Source of the DNA: an uncultured bacterium
GTDB taxonomy: Bacteria > Bacillota > Clostridia > Lachnospirales > Lachnospiraceae
Direction: 5' to 3'
Assembly: GCA_905215405.1 (NCBI GenBank)
Contig: CAJMQE010000015.1
Span: forward strand, 1-56,060
Length of the DNA stretch: 56,060 nucleotides
The notes beneath the pieces were generated by a model. The model was given only the letters and a program-made list of their open reading frames with translations, did no database searches and was not told where the DNA came from. This document shows, in pieces, positions 31,203 to 39,594 of this stretch (positions are counted from its first letter, which is position 1; the number at the start of each line of letters is the position of its first letter). The position numbers and the translations under genes were made by a program.

Positions 31203-33017
31203 ATGTCACATATTAATCAGAAAAATATAAGAAATTTTTGTATTATTGCCCACATCGACCATGGCAAATCCACACTTGCGGACAGAATTATCGAGAAAAC
31301 AGGACTGCTTACAAGCCGTGAAATGCAGGCACAGGTTCTGGATAATATGGAACTGGAAAGAGAACGTGGGATTACGATCAAAGCACAGACGGTTCGTATT
31401 GTTTACAAAGCACAGGACGGAGAAGAATATATCTTCAACCTGATCGATACACCGGGACATGTCGATTTCAACTATGAAGTATCAAGAAGCCTTGCGGCAT
31501 GTGATGGCGCGATTCTTGTAGTGGATGCAGCACAGGGAATTGAAGCACAGACTCTTGGAAATGTCTATCTTGCACTTGATCATGATCTGGATGTATTTCC
31601 GGTTATTAATAAGATCGATCTGCCTAGTGCTGAACCACAGCGTGTGATTGAGGAAATCGAAGATGTTATCGGTATTGAAGCTCAGGATGCACCGCTGATT
31701 TCAGCTAAAAATGGCATCAATATAGAGGAAGTCCTCGAACAGATCGTAAAGAAGATTCCTGCGCCAGTAGGTGATCCAAACGCTCCATTACAGGCATTGA
31801 TCTTTGATTCTCTCTACGATGCATACAAAGGTGTCATCATTTTCTGTAGAATTAAAAAAGGTACAGTTAAAAAAGGTACCAAGATCAAAATGATGGCTAC
31901 AGGTGCCAGTGAAGAAGTTGTCGAAGTTGGATACTTTGGTGCTGGCCAGTTCATTCCATGTGATGAATTGTCTGCAGGTATGGTAGGTTATATTACTGCA
32001 AGCATTAAGAACATGAAAGATACAGCGGTTGGTGATACGGTTACAGATCTTGAAAATCCATGTGCAGAACCGTTGCCAGGATATAAGAAAGTCAACCCAA
32101 TGGTATATTGTGGTCTGTATCCAGCGGATGGATCAAAATATCCGGATCTTCGTGATGCCCTTGAAAAATTACAGTTAAATGATGCATCCCTGCAGTTCGA
32201 ACCAGAGACCTCGATTGCTCTTGGTTTTGGGTTCCGTTGCGGATTCCTTGGCCTTTTACATCTTGAAATTATCCAGGAAAGACTGGAAAGAGAATATAAT
32301 CTTGATCTTGTTACAACAGCACCAGGCGTTGTATATAAGGTGCATAAGACCAATGGAGATGTTATCGAACTGACGAATCCATCCAATTTACCGGATCCAT
32401 CGGAAATCGACTTTATGGAAGAACCGATGGTAAATGCGGAAATTATGGTAACAACAGAATTTGTTGGTCCAATTATGAAGCTGTGTCAGGAGAGACGTGG
32501 CGTCTATATTGGTATGGAATATATGGAAGAGACAAGAGCGCTCTTAAAATATGAACTTCCATTGAATGAAATCATTTATGATTTCTTTGATGCATTAAAA
32601 TCTCGTTCTAGAGGATATGCTTCTTTTGATTACGAAATGAAGGGATATGTAAAGTCTGATCTTTGCAAACTGGATATCCTGATCAACCGAGAAGAAGTGG
32701 ATGCACTTTCATTTATCGTTTATGCAGGAAGTGCGGCAGAACGTGGTAGAAAAATGTGTGCAAAACTGAAGGAAGAGATCCCAAGACAGTTATTTGAAAT
32801 TCCTATTCAGGCTGCAATTGGCAGCAAGGTAATTGCCAGAGAGACAGTAAAAGCGATGAGAAAAGATGTCCTTGCCAAGTGCTATGGCGGTGATATTTCT
32901 AGAAAACGTAAGTTACTCGAAAAACAAAAGGAAGGTAAGAAGAGAATGCGTGAAGTGGGTAACGTTTCAATTCCACAGAAGGCATTCATGAGCGTGTTAA
33001 AATTAGATGATGAATAA
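31203..33017 (+). CDS. lepA: elongation factor 4 (LepA), ribosomal back-translocase GTPase
   Basis: 604 aa from ATG 31203 with a GGAGGA SD; longer upstream readings run into the amidase gene. The length is standard. The G-domain motifs are AHIDHGKSTL, DTPGH and NKIDLP. The C-terminal domain specific to LepA is visible near the end (AKCYGGDISRKRKLLEKQK, then GNVSIPQKAFM). It binds stalled or pretranslocation ribosomes. hemW follows in a short overlap, a common Firmicutes pair. Confidence 0.97.
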   Translation: MSHINQKNIRNFCIIAHIDHGKSTLADRIIEKTGLLTSREMQAQVLDNMELERERGITIKAQTVRIVYKAQDGEEYIFNLIDTPGHVDFNYEVSRSLAACDGAILVVDAAQGIEAQTLGNVYLALDHDLDVFPVINKIDLPSAEPQRVIEEIEDVIGIEAQDAPLISAKNGINIEEVLEQIVKKIPAPVGDPNAPLQALIFDSLYDAYKGVIIFCRIKKGTVKKGTKIKMMATGASEEVVEVGYFGAGQFIPCDELSAGMVGYITASIKNMKDTAVGDTVTDLENPCAEPLPGYKKVNPMVYCGLYPADGSKYPDLRDALEKLQLNDASLQFEPETSIALGFGFRCGFLGLLHLEIIQERLEREYNLDLVTTAPGVVYKVHKTNGDVIELTNPSNLPDPSEIDFMEEPMVNAEIMVTTEFVGPIMKLCQERRGVYIGMEYMEETRALLKYELPLNEIIYDFFDALKSRSRGYASFDYEMKGYVKSDLCKLDILINREEVDALSFIVYAGSAAERGRKMCAKLKEEIPRQLFEIPIQAAIGSKVIARETVKAMRKDVLAKCYGGDISRKRKLLEKQKEGKKRMREVGNVSIPQKAFMSVLKLDDE

Positions 33018-34182
33018 AATAGTAGAGGATTATAGTGACAAGAGAATAGGAATTTACATTCATATACCATTTTGTGTGAAAAAATGTGCGTACTGTGACT
33101 TTTTGTCAGGTCCGGCAGATGAAGCGACAAAGTCGGATTATGTCGATGCATTGATTGAGGAAATCAGACAAAACAGCTGTATTGATTCTGTAGCGACAAT
33201 TTTCTTCGGTGGTGGGACACCATCCACACTTAATCCGCTTCTGATTGAGGATATCATGACGGCACTCAGACAGAACTTTAATATTTTAGACGAAGCTGAG
33301 GTCACGATAGAATGCAATCCAGGAACTGTATCTGTTGGAAAACTGATGGCTTATAAAAGCGTTGGAATCAATCGAATCAGCTTTGGTTTGCAGTCTGCGG
33401 ACAATACGGAACTGCATGCAATCGGAAGAATTCACACCTATGAAAGCTTTATAGAAAGTTATGAATGTGCAAGAAGAGCAGGGTTTGACAATATCAATAT
33501 TGATCTGATTTCTGCACTTCCGAATCAGACCATAGCATCCTGGAGAAATACACTGGAAAAGGTGCTGCGGCTCGAACCGCAGCATATTTCTGCTTACAGT
33601 CTGATCTTGGAGGAAGGAACACCTCTTTATCGGGCAATTGAAGCAGAAAGACAGCAGGGAATCGATCGAATTCCATGTGAGGAATTTGAGCGTAAGATGT
33701 ACTATCTGACAGAGGAAATGTTGGAACGTGCCGGATATGAGCATTATGAAATATCTAATTATGCAAAGTCCGGATACGAGTGCCAGCACAATCTGTCGTA
33801 TTGGGAACCATCTTTTTATCTTGGCTTTGGAATTGGTGCAGCTTCATACTACAACAATGTTCGTTACAAAAATATAGATGATATCAGGAAGTATATTGCA
33901 CATTCCTCAGAAAAAGAGTTGATTCGAACAGATATTACACCACTTACACTACATAACCGGATGGAAGAGTTCATGTTCCTCGGATTGAGAAAGATCCACG
34001 GAGTCTTAAAAAGTGATTTTCTGCAGCGTTTTGGCGTTTCTTATGATTCAGTATATGGGAAAATTACAAGTAAATTTTTAGAAGAAGGACTGCTGGTGGT
34101 ACACGAAGACAGAGTGTTCCTAACAGCCCGTGGAATTGATATTAGTAATAGTGTCATGAGCGAATTTCTTTTTGATGATTAA
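33007..34182 (+). CDS. hemW: radical SAM protein HemW (HemN-like)
   Basis: 391 aa, overlapping lepA by 11 bases. The radical-SAM cluster is Cys23-x3-Cys27-x2-Cys30 (FCVKKCAYCDF), then FFGGGTPSTL and the HemN/HemW C-terminal region (MEEFMFLGLRKIHGV). The spacing and immediate Cys-Asp-Phe context fit HemW, a heme chaperone, better than true coproporphyrinogen oxidase HemN. In many Firmicutes hrcA-grpE-dnaK follow; here a convergent regulator follows instead. Confidence 0.88.
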   Translation: MMNKIVEDYSDKRIGIYIHIPFCVKKCAYCDFLSGPADEATKSDYVDALIEEIRQNSCIDSVATIFFGGGTPSTLNPLLIEDIMTALRQNFNILDEAEVTIECNPGTVSVGKLMAYKSVGINRISFGLQSADNTELHAIGRIHTYESFIESYECARRAGFDNINIDLISALPNQTIASWRNTLEKVLRLEPQHISAYSLILEEGTPLYRAIEAERQQGIDRIPCEEFERKMYYLTEEMLERAGYEHYEISNYAKSGYECQHNLSYWEPSFYLGFGIGAASYYNNVRYKNIDDIRKYIAHSSEKELIRTDITPLTLHNRMEEFMFLGLRKIHGVLKSDFLQRFGVSYDSVYGKITSKFLEEGLLVVHEDRVFLTARGIDISNSVMSEFLFDD

Positions 34183-34939
34183 GGTATGGACATAGGATCT
34201 TTTTTATGTACTGCTTTGGCGTCATATCGAGAAATGCTTTAAATTCTCGCTGAAAATGAGCCTGGTCAGAATAGCCGATATTGTGAATGAATTCAGAATT
34301 ATTACGTAGTGGATCCTGAATCATTTCGCAGAGAGCGTTCTGCAGGCGGATGTATTTGCAATAATCCTTTGGTCCAAAACCAAGGGTGTCAATAAAAATC
34401 CTGTTCGTATGACGGGTAGAATAACAAAGTCCTTCGGCAAGTTCAGATATATGGACCATGCCGAGGGATTTTTCTATTTCCTGCAGCATGTATCTGGCAG
34501 ATGGGGAGATGGACTGTAATTTATGAAGATTTGTATTTTCCAGGAAGAACAGGAATTTATCGTCGAGATACTGGCTGTTTCGCAGCTGGAATAAGAAAGA
34601 CGAATAATTGCAGTTCGCAAGATATTCATGATTGATGCCTGCATCCAGGCGGATACAAAAGTAATGTTCGTAGTCAGGCAGTTCGATTTCTTTGTGCTCA
34701 GAACTTGTAGGAATTGTCAGAATTTCAAACTTCTGATTCGTTGTATTATAAGCAAATATGAGTTCAGTGCATCCGCTCGGAATAAAGCGAAGCTTCCTTT
34801 CTCTGCGGTTACGAAATTTAAATTCATAGAACAAAGCCTGAAAACTGCCATTGGATATAAAAAATTCTGAATAGTGGTAAATCGTATTCAAGAATGGAAT
34901 AAATGGCTGAATGAATTTGATGTTTGGTTTCAGGGTCAT
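34154..34939 (-). CDS. AraC-family transcriptional regulator
   Basis: 261 aa from the ATG at 34939, chosen because AAAGGAG precedes it. A start at 34966 is in frame but has no SD. The N-terminal 150 residues form an unassigned sensor region (SGCTELIFAYNTT). The C-terminal about 100 residues have two helix-turn-helix motifs (ISELAEGLCYSTRHTNRIF and EFIHNIGYSDQAHFQREF, then MTPKQYIKK). The 3' end overlaps the 3' end of hemW by 29 bases. Divergent from amt, which it may regulate (inference from position only). Confidence 0.85.
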   Translation of the reverse strand: MTLKPNIKFIQPFIPFLNTIYHYSEFFISNGSFQALFYEFKFRNRRERKLRFIPSGCTELIFAYNTTNQKFEILTIPTSSEHKEIELPDYEHYFCIRLDAGINHEYLANCNYSSFLFQLRNSQYLDDKFLFFLENTNLHKLQSISPSARYMLQEIEKSLGMVHISELAEGLCYSTRHTNRIFIDTLGFGPKDYCKYIRLQNALCEMIQDPLRNNSEFIHNIGYSDQAHFQREFKAFLDMTPKQYIKKILCPYLNHQKEIRS

Positions 34940-35093
34940 GATGCGACTCCTTTCTAAAGTTTTCATTTATTTACTAATAACAATACAAAAAGAATTCTGA
35001 AAAGTCAATGATTATATCCGATTTATTCAATAATTTAATTCTGCCAAAGTTTATAGTCTTTTTATAAATTGAACAGAGAATTTTAACACAAAT

Positions 35094-35133
35094 GCGTGTA
35101 GCTTCATAAAAGTTTGAGCTACGCGCTTTTTTT
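35094..35133 (+). terminator. terminator-like hairpin in the leader of the ammonium transporter gene
   Basis: GCGTGTAGCT pairs with AGCTACGCGC, followed by seven T. It lies 70 bases before amt and no plus-strand gene precedes it for 900 bases, so it may be an attenuator of amt or end a short RNA. Confidence 0.7.
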
Positions 35134-35202
35134 ATCTGAACAAATCAAAACATCAGGTAATGGCGAAATCATTTTTGTTCAATCAATAAAGGAGGAATTG
35201 AT

Positions 35203-36927
35203 ATGGAATTTTCATCAGTTAACACAATTTGGGTACTTCTTGGTACCGCACTGGTATTCTTCATGCAGGCCGGCTTTGCAATGGTCGAGACAGGTTTTAC
35301 CAGAGCAAAAAATGCAGGTAACATTATTATGAAAAATCTTATGGACTTTTGTATTGGTACTCCAATCTTCTGGCTCATAGGTTTTGGTATTATGTTTGGC
35401 GCAGGCAATGGATTTATTGGAAGCCTCGATTTCTTTACACTTGGTAATTATTCAGATATATTACCAGATGGGGTTCCGTTCTTTGCTTACATGATGTTCC
35501 AGACAGTATTCTGTGCAACGGCAGCAACAATTGTTTCCGGAGCAATGGCAGAAAGAACGAAGTTCATTTCCTACTGTATCTACAGTGCAGTTATTTCTTT
35601 AGTTGTTTATCCGATCTCAGGACACTGGATCTGGGGCGGCGGCTGGTTAGCACAGCTCGGATTTCATGATTTTGCAGGTTCTGCTGCAGTACATATGGTT
35701 GGTGGTACAGCAGCACTGATCGGAGCAATCATCCTTGGACCTCGTATTGGTAAATATACAAAAGATGGTAAATCAAAAGCAATCCCTGGACACAGTTTAA
35801 CACTTGGTGCACTTGGTGTATTTATTCTTTGGTTCTGCTGGTTCGGTTTTAACGGATGTTCAACAGTTGCAATGGATTCAGATTCAGCACTGACATCTGC
35901 AGGTCATATTTTTATGACAACAAATCTTGCAGCAGCTGTTTCAACATTAACAACAATGATCTTTACATGGGTTCGTTATAAGAAACCAGATGTATCCATG
36001 ACATTAAATGGTTCACTTGCAGGTCTGGTAGCAATTACAGCTGGCTGTGATGTCGTTGATCCATTTGGTGCAGCAATCATTGGTATTATAGCTGGTATTG
36101 CAGTTGTTGTAGTAATTGAATTTATTGATAAGAAGTTAAAAATTGATGATCCTGTTGGTGCTGTTGGTGTTCACGGATCATGTGGTCTTCTCGGAACATT
36201 AATGGTCGGTCTTTTCTCTACAGACAGTGATATTGGACTTGGACTTTTCTACGGCGGTGGATTTAAGCAGCTTGGAATTCAGGCACTTGGTATTGTTGCA
36301 GTTGTTACATGGGTCGTTATTACAATGATCATCGTATTCCAGGCATTAAAGCATACAGTTGGACTGAGAGCTTCTGTAGAAGAAGAAATCACAGGTCTTG
36401 ATGCAACAGAACATGGTCTTGCAAGTGGTGCTTATGCTGACTTTACATTAACTACTTCAATTCCTACACTGACATCTGATGTAGAAGATGATATAGTTTC
36501 TCTTGGTAGTGAAAAGATGGAAGCTGCAGTGCCTGTCAGCATGAAGGTTTCCGCTGATACTTCCGGTAAGAAGATTACGAAAGTTGAAATTCTGACAAAG
36601 CAGGCAAAATTCGAAGCTTTGAAGAAAGCAATGAATAATATCGGAGTAACAGGTATGACAGTGACACAGGTTCTTGGCTGTGGTGTTCAGAAGGGTGCTC
36701 CTGAATATTACAGAGGTGTTGAAGTTGATATGCAGCTTCTTCCAAAGATTCAGGTTGAGATGGTCATTTCCAAAGTACCGGTTATGGATGTTATTGAAAC
36801 AGCCAGAAAGATTCTTTACACAGGTCATATTGGAGATGGTAAGATCTTCGTATACGATGTTGAAAATGTAGTAAAGGTTCGTACAGGCGAAACAGGTTAT
36901 GATGCACTTCAGGGAAATGATGACTGA
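35203..36927 (+). CDS. amt: ammonium transporter fused to a C-terminal PII (GlnB-type) domain
   Basis: 574 aa with an AAAGGAGGAATT SD. Residues 1-395 are a full Amt channel with eleven helices: NTIWVLLGTALVFFMQAGFA, SGAMAERTKF, HMVGGTAALIGA and GVHGSCGLLGT (pore His region). After a linker (about 395-450) comes a PII domain (about 455-565): KVEILTKQAKFEALKKAM, a T-loop with QKGAPEYYRG, and the signature TGHIGDGKIFVYDV and VKVRTGE. PII proteins normally bind Amt as separate trimers and plug the pore. Fusion would give a fixed 3:3 ratio and make the gate intramolecular. Confidence 0.92.
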   Translation: MEFSSVNTIWVLLGTALVFFMQAGFAMVETGFTRAKNAGNIIMKNLMDFCIGTPIFWLIGFGIMFGAGNGFIGSLDFFTLGNYSDILPDGVPFFAYMMFQTVFCATAATIVSGAMAERTKFISYCIYSAVISLVVYPISGHWIWGGGWLAQLGFHDFAGSAAVHMVGGTAALIGAIILGPRIGKYTKDGKSKAIPGHSLTLGALGVFILWFCWFGFNGCSTVAMDSDSALTSAGHIFMTTNLAAAVSTLTTMIFTWVRYKKPDVSMTLNGSLAGLVAITAGCDVVDPFGAAIIGIIAGIAVVVVIEFIDKKLKIDDPVGAVGVHGSCGLLGTLMVGLFSTDSDIGLGLFYGGGFKQLGIQALGIVAVVTWVVITMIIVFQALKHTVGLRASVEEEITGLDATEHGLASGAYADFTLTTSIPTLTSDVEDDIVSLGSEKMEAAVPVSMKVSADTSGKKITKVEILTKQAKFEALKKAMNNIGVTGMTVTQVLGCGVQKGAPEYYRGVEVDMQLLPKIQVEMVISKVPVMDVIETARKILYTGHIGDGKIFVYDVENVVKVRTGETGYDALQGNDD

Positions 36928-36978
36928 TAAGTGAAAATGATCTTAAAGAATTGGTCTCCATATTATAAATAAGAAAAA

Positions 36979-37039
36979 GGTCCATATCAGACAGTGACAG
37001 GATAAAAATTCTGTATCACAAACTGATATGGACTTTTTA
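36979..37039 (+). terminator. rho-independent terminator of amt
   Basis: GGTCCATATCAG pairs with CTGATATGGAC across a 32-base loop that itself may fold. TTTTTATT follows. Confidence 0.75.
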
Positions 37040-37049
37040 TTGTGAAATA

Positions 37050-37078
37050 TTGTTTTCCTGAGTAGATGTGGGTATAAT
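37050..37078 (+). promoter_or_regulatory. sigma-A promoter of the Asp-box membrane protein gene
   Basis: TTGTTT (37050-37055), 17-bp spacer, consensus TATAAT (37073-37078), about 67 bases before the ATG. Confidence 0.65.
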
Positions 37079-37145
37079 GGAAAAGTGTGGAAATTAACGC
37101 ATAAAGATTTATGTAAAGTGCACAATTTGAAAGGACGAGGAAAAA

Positions 37146-38792
37146 ATGGAACATAATGATACGCAACGATCGAATGCAAAAGAAGAGCAAATAGATGGGA
37201 TGAAGTCCCCTGATAGTGTGGAAATTGGGCAGGCAGAAGGGAAACGTCTGGATCAGGTCTATAGCAAACAGCATGTAAAAATGAGTCTGTATATTGCGGC
37301 ACTCAAAATTATTATGATGGTATGTTATCTTGTATTTCTTATCAACAGCTATCACTTTCTGAGGATGGGTAATGTAGGGCACTATCTCTTTATTGCTGGT
37401 ATCGGATTTGTACTGACAGCAATTTCTGCAGGATTTATATTAGCACTTGCAATAAAAAGAGCAAGTTCATCTGGAAAGAAAACATCAAAAAAACTGCGTT
37501 ACCTGATAGCTGTTGAAAAACTGGTCATTGCTACGGTGATCCTCGTTTCAACGATTGTAACAGCAGTACAGATCAAAAAGAACGGAATTGGTGTCAGTGG
37601 ATCGATCACACAGCTTCTGACTTCTGGTTATGTAACATTTAATCACAACAATCTCTATGAGAGTGGAATTGATGGTATGATTTCAGATATTCGTGCGCAG
37701 ATGGATCTGCCAGAGAATCTCTATGTCAATGAGACAGAGGATATTACATTTAACCCAGACGGGAAAATCCAAAGTATTCATATGACAGTGTATGGGGAAA
37801 CTGGAAATGGTAAAACTAAATATTATGAAATAAAGTATCCGGATTTGTCGAATGTGGATGTGGATAATATAAAATCATTGGAAGCTAGAAAAAATAAGAT
37901 GCTTGTGAAAACATATACGATGGACAGCTCAGCCAGTGAGGTTCCGGAAGATAGAAATTTATCACAGTTTCAGGATGTCGTCAATTCTGTTTTTTTGAAT
38001 CAGCCATTTTCAGAGTGGGAAAAGCGGAATCCGACCTATGAATTATTTTATTATCCCGAGAGAAATTGGGGAAAGAATACAGAGGGTATCATTTATACAA
38101 CGAAAGATCAGAAACAGAAGAATGCAGCGAACATGGTCTATAGTGACATAGTTGCAAATACCATGAGTGTTACATTTGTCGGCTACAATCAGGACAGGGA
38201 TGAGCGAGACTATACACCACATCGTTATATTCTTGTCGATGATGTCAATATGGTCGCATGGGAAAGTATGTTCAGTTCTACAACTGCACAGGAACAACAG
38301 TCCCAAGAGGCAGCGGCAAAAAAATCAGTGAATGATGCGACCAGCTATGTTTCAGATACGACAGGATATATACTTCGTGTGGTAGATGCGGCTGCAGGAT
38401 CAAAATTTTATAATCTTCAGAAAACTACGGATGCAGGACAGACGTATGAGATCGTCAATGAAGATCCGTTCGGTGTGGGCGGTTCGAATGGAACAGCACA
38501 GTTCATTGATGAAGACCTGGGATTCCTTTTCCTTTCTCACAGTGGAGGAGAAACCGCGGACGTATATGAGACATTTGATGGAGGCACTACGGTAACAAAG
38601 ATTACGTTTGATACTCCGAAAGTTTCGATTGGTGGAGAAAATGTGTCAGTTTATGATACGCCTACCGGAGTAAGAAAAGAGGGAGACGAAATTGTGCTGA
38701 CCATTGGCCAGGGACAGGATGGAGATTATAACCAGAATGATAGTATAGAGTATGTATCACAGGATCACGGAAAAACATGGACACTGCGCTAA
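37146..38792 (+). CDS. membrane protein with C-terminal Asp-box (BNR-like) repeats
   Basis: 548 aa, SD AAGGACGAGG. A polar cytoplasmic N-terminus (1-45) leads to three helices (about 47-67, 76-103 and 121-143). The rest is extracytoplasmic. Residues 165-385 are unassigned. Residues 400-548 hold three Asp-box-type turns, KTTDAGQTY, ETFDGGTTV and SQDHGKTWTL, which mark beta-propeller blades as in BNR/sialidase-like and photosystem-assembly-like proteins. Three boxes are too few for a full propeller. No enzymatic residues can be named. Single-gene unit with its own promoter. Confidence 0.7.
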   Translation: MEHNDTQRSNAKEEQIDGMKSPDSVEIGQAEGKRLDQVYSKQHVKMSLYIAALKIIMMVCYLVFLINSYHFLRMGNVGHYLFIAGIGFVLTAISAGFILALAIKRASSSGKKTSKKLRYLIAVEKLVIATVILVSTIVTAVQIKKNGIGVSGSITQLLTSGYVTFNHNNLYESGIDGMISDIRAQMDLPENLYVNETEDITFNPDGKIQSIHMTVYGETGNGKTKYYEIKYPDLSNVDVDNIKSLEARKNKMLVKTYTMDSSASEVPEDRNLSQFQDVVNSVFLNQPFSEWEKRNPTYELFYYPERNWGKNTEGIIYTTKDQKQKNAANMVYSDIVANTMSVTFVGYNQDRDERDYTPHRYILVDDVNMVAWESMFSSTTAQEQQSQEAAAKKSVNDATSYVSDTTGYILRVVDAAAGSKFYNLQKTTDAGQTYEIVNEDPFGVGGSNGTAQFIDEDLGFLFLSHSGGETADVYETFDGGTTVTKITFDTPKVSIGGENVSVYDTPTGVRKEGDEIVLTIGQGQDGDYNQNDSIEYVSQDHGKTWTLR

Positions 38793-38857
38793 CAAATTTA
38801 AGGAAGCGTACAGGATAACTCTATCAAAATAAATTTGTAAATAAAATAAGAACATCA

Positions 38858-38901
38858 GGGCGCTGTACGATGAAGATGAAATCCTTGTCACAGCGTCCTT
38901 T
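38858..38901 (+). terminator. probable terminator hairpin
   Basis: AGGGCGCTGT pairs with ACAGCGTCCTT, followed by TTTC, a short U tail. It lies between the Asp-box protein and the glycosylase gene. Confidence 0.5.
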
Positions 38902-38977
38902 CTGATAGAAATAAAATAGAATTAAGATAAATATAAATTAGAAATAAATTAGAAATAAAAGGAATGGAGAAATTACT

Positions 38978-39487
38978 TTGAAAGCAGAAAAGCAGCACGC
39001 ACAACATACATTTGGACCAGTCTTTGCACAAGACTCAAAAATACTGATCCTTGGATCTTTTCCATCAGTGAAATCCAGAGAGCAGGGATTTTATTATGGA
39101 CATCCACAGAATCGTTTCTGGAAAGTACTTGCATCACTCTGCGAATGTGAAGTGCCAGTAGGTATATCAGAAAAAAAGCAGATGCTTTTAAAACATCACA
39201 TCGCACTCTGGGATGTAATTGAAAGTTGTGATATAACGGGTTCGAGTGACAGTAGTATTGAAAATGTAAAAGTAAATGATCTGACAGAAGTCCTGGAAAA
39301 AACACAGGTAACAAGAATTTATGCAAATGGTAAGACAGCGGGGAAACTTTATAGAAAATATACGCAGACACAAACGAATGTTCCAATTACGGAACTTCCA
39401 TCGACCAGTCCTGCAAATGCTTCATTTCGCCTGGAACGCCTTATACAGGTGTGGGGGGAAGAATTAAAGGAATATTGTCAGGCATAA
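38978..39487 (+). CDS. DNA-deoxyinosine (hypoxanthine) glycosylase, UDG superfamily
   Basis: 169 aa, TTG start with a GGAATGGAGA SD. The UDG-fold motif 1 region is ILGSFPSVKSREQGFYYGHP followed by NRFWK, characteristic of the hypoxanthine-DNA glycosylase branch (UDG family 6). Motif 2 is LPSTSPANA. It excises hypoxanthine formed by adenine deamination to start base-excision repair. Stand-alone gene. Confidence 0.88.
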   Translation: MKAEKQHAQHTFGPVFAQDSKILILGSFPSVKSREQGFYYGHPQNRFWKVLASLCECEVPVGISEKKQMLLKHHIALWDVIESCDITGSSDSSIENVKVNDLTEVLEKTQVTRIYANGKTAGKLYRKYTQTQTNVPITELPSTSPANASFRLERLIQVWGEELKEYCQA

Positions 39488-39594
39488 AGAATTAAAATAA
39501 ATGATACGAAGTTGTTGATTTTTGAATAAGACCTTGATTTTGGAAGAAAATACACTATGAAAAGTAGTAAATATTCCAAAGAGAGGTAGTAAAA

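Noticed and set aside
35060..35202. ANTAR two-hairpin antiterminator in the amt leader
   Set aside because: Only the terminator hairpin is clear; I could not find a preceding hairpin with the conserved hexaloop positions.
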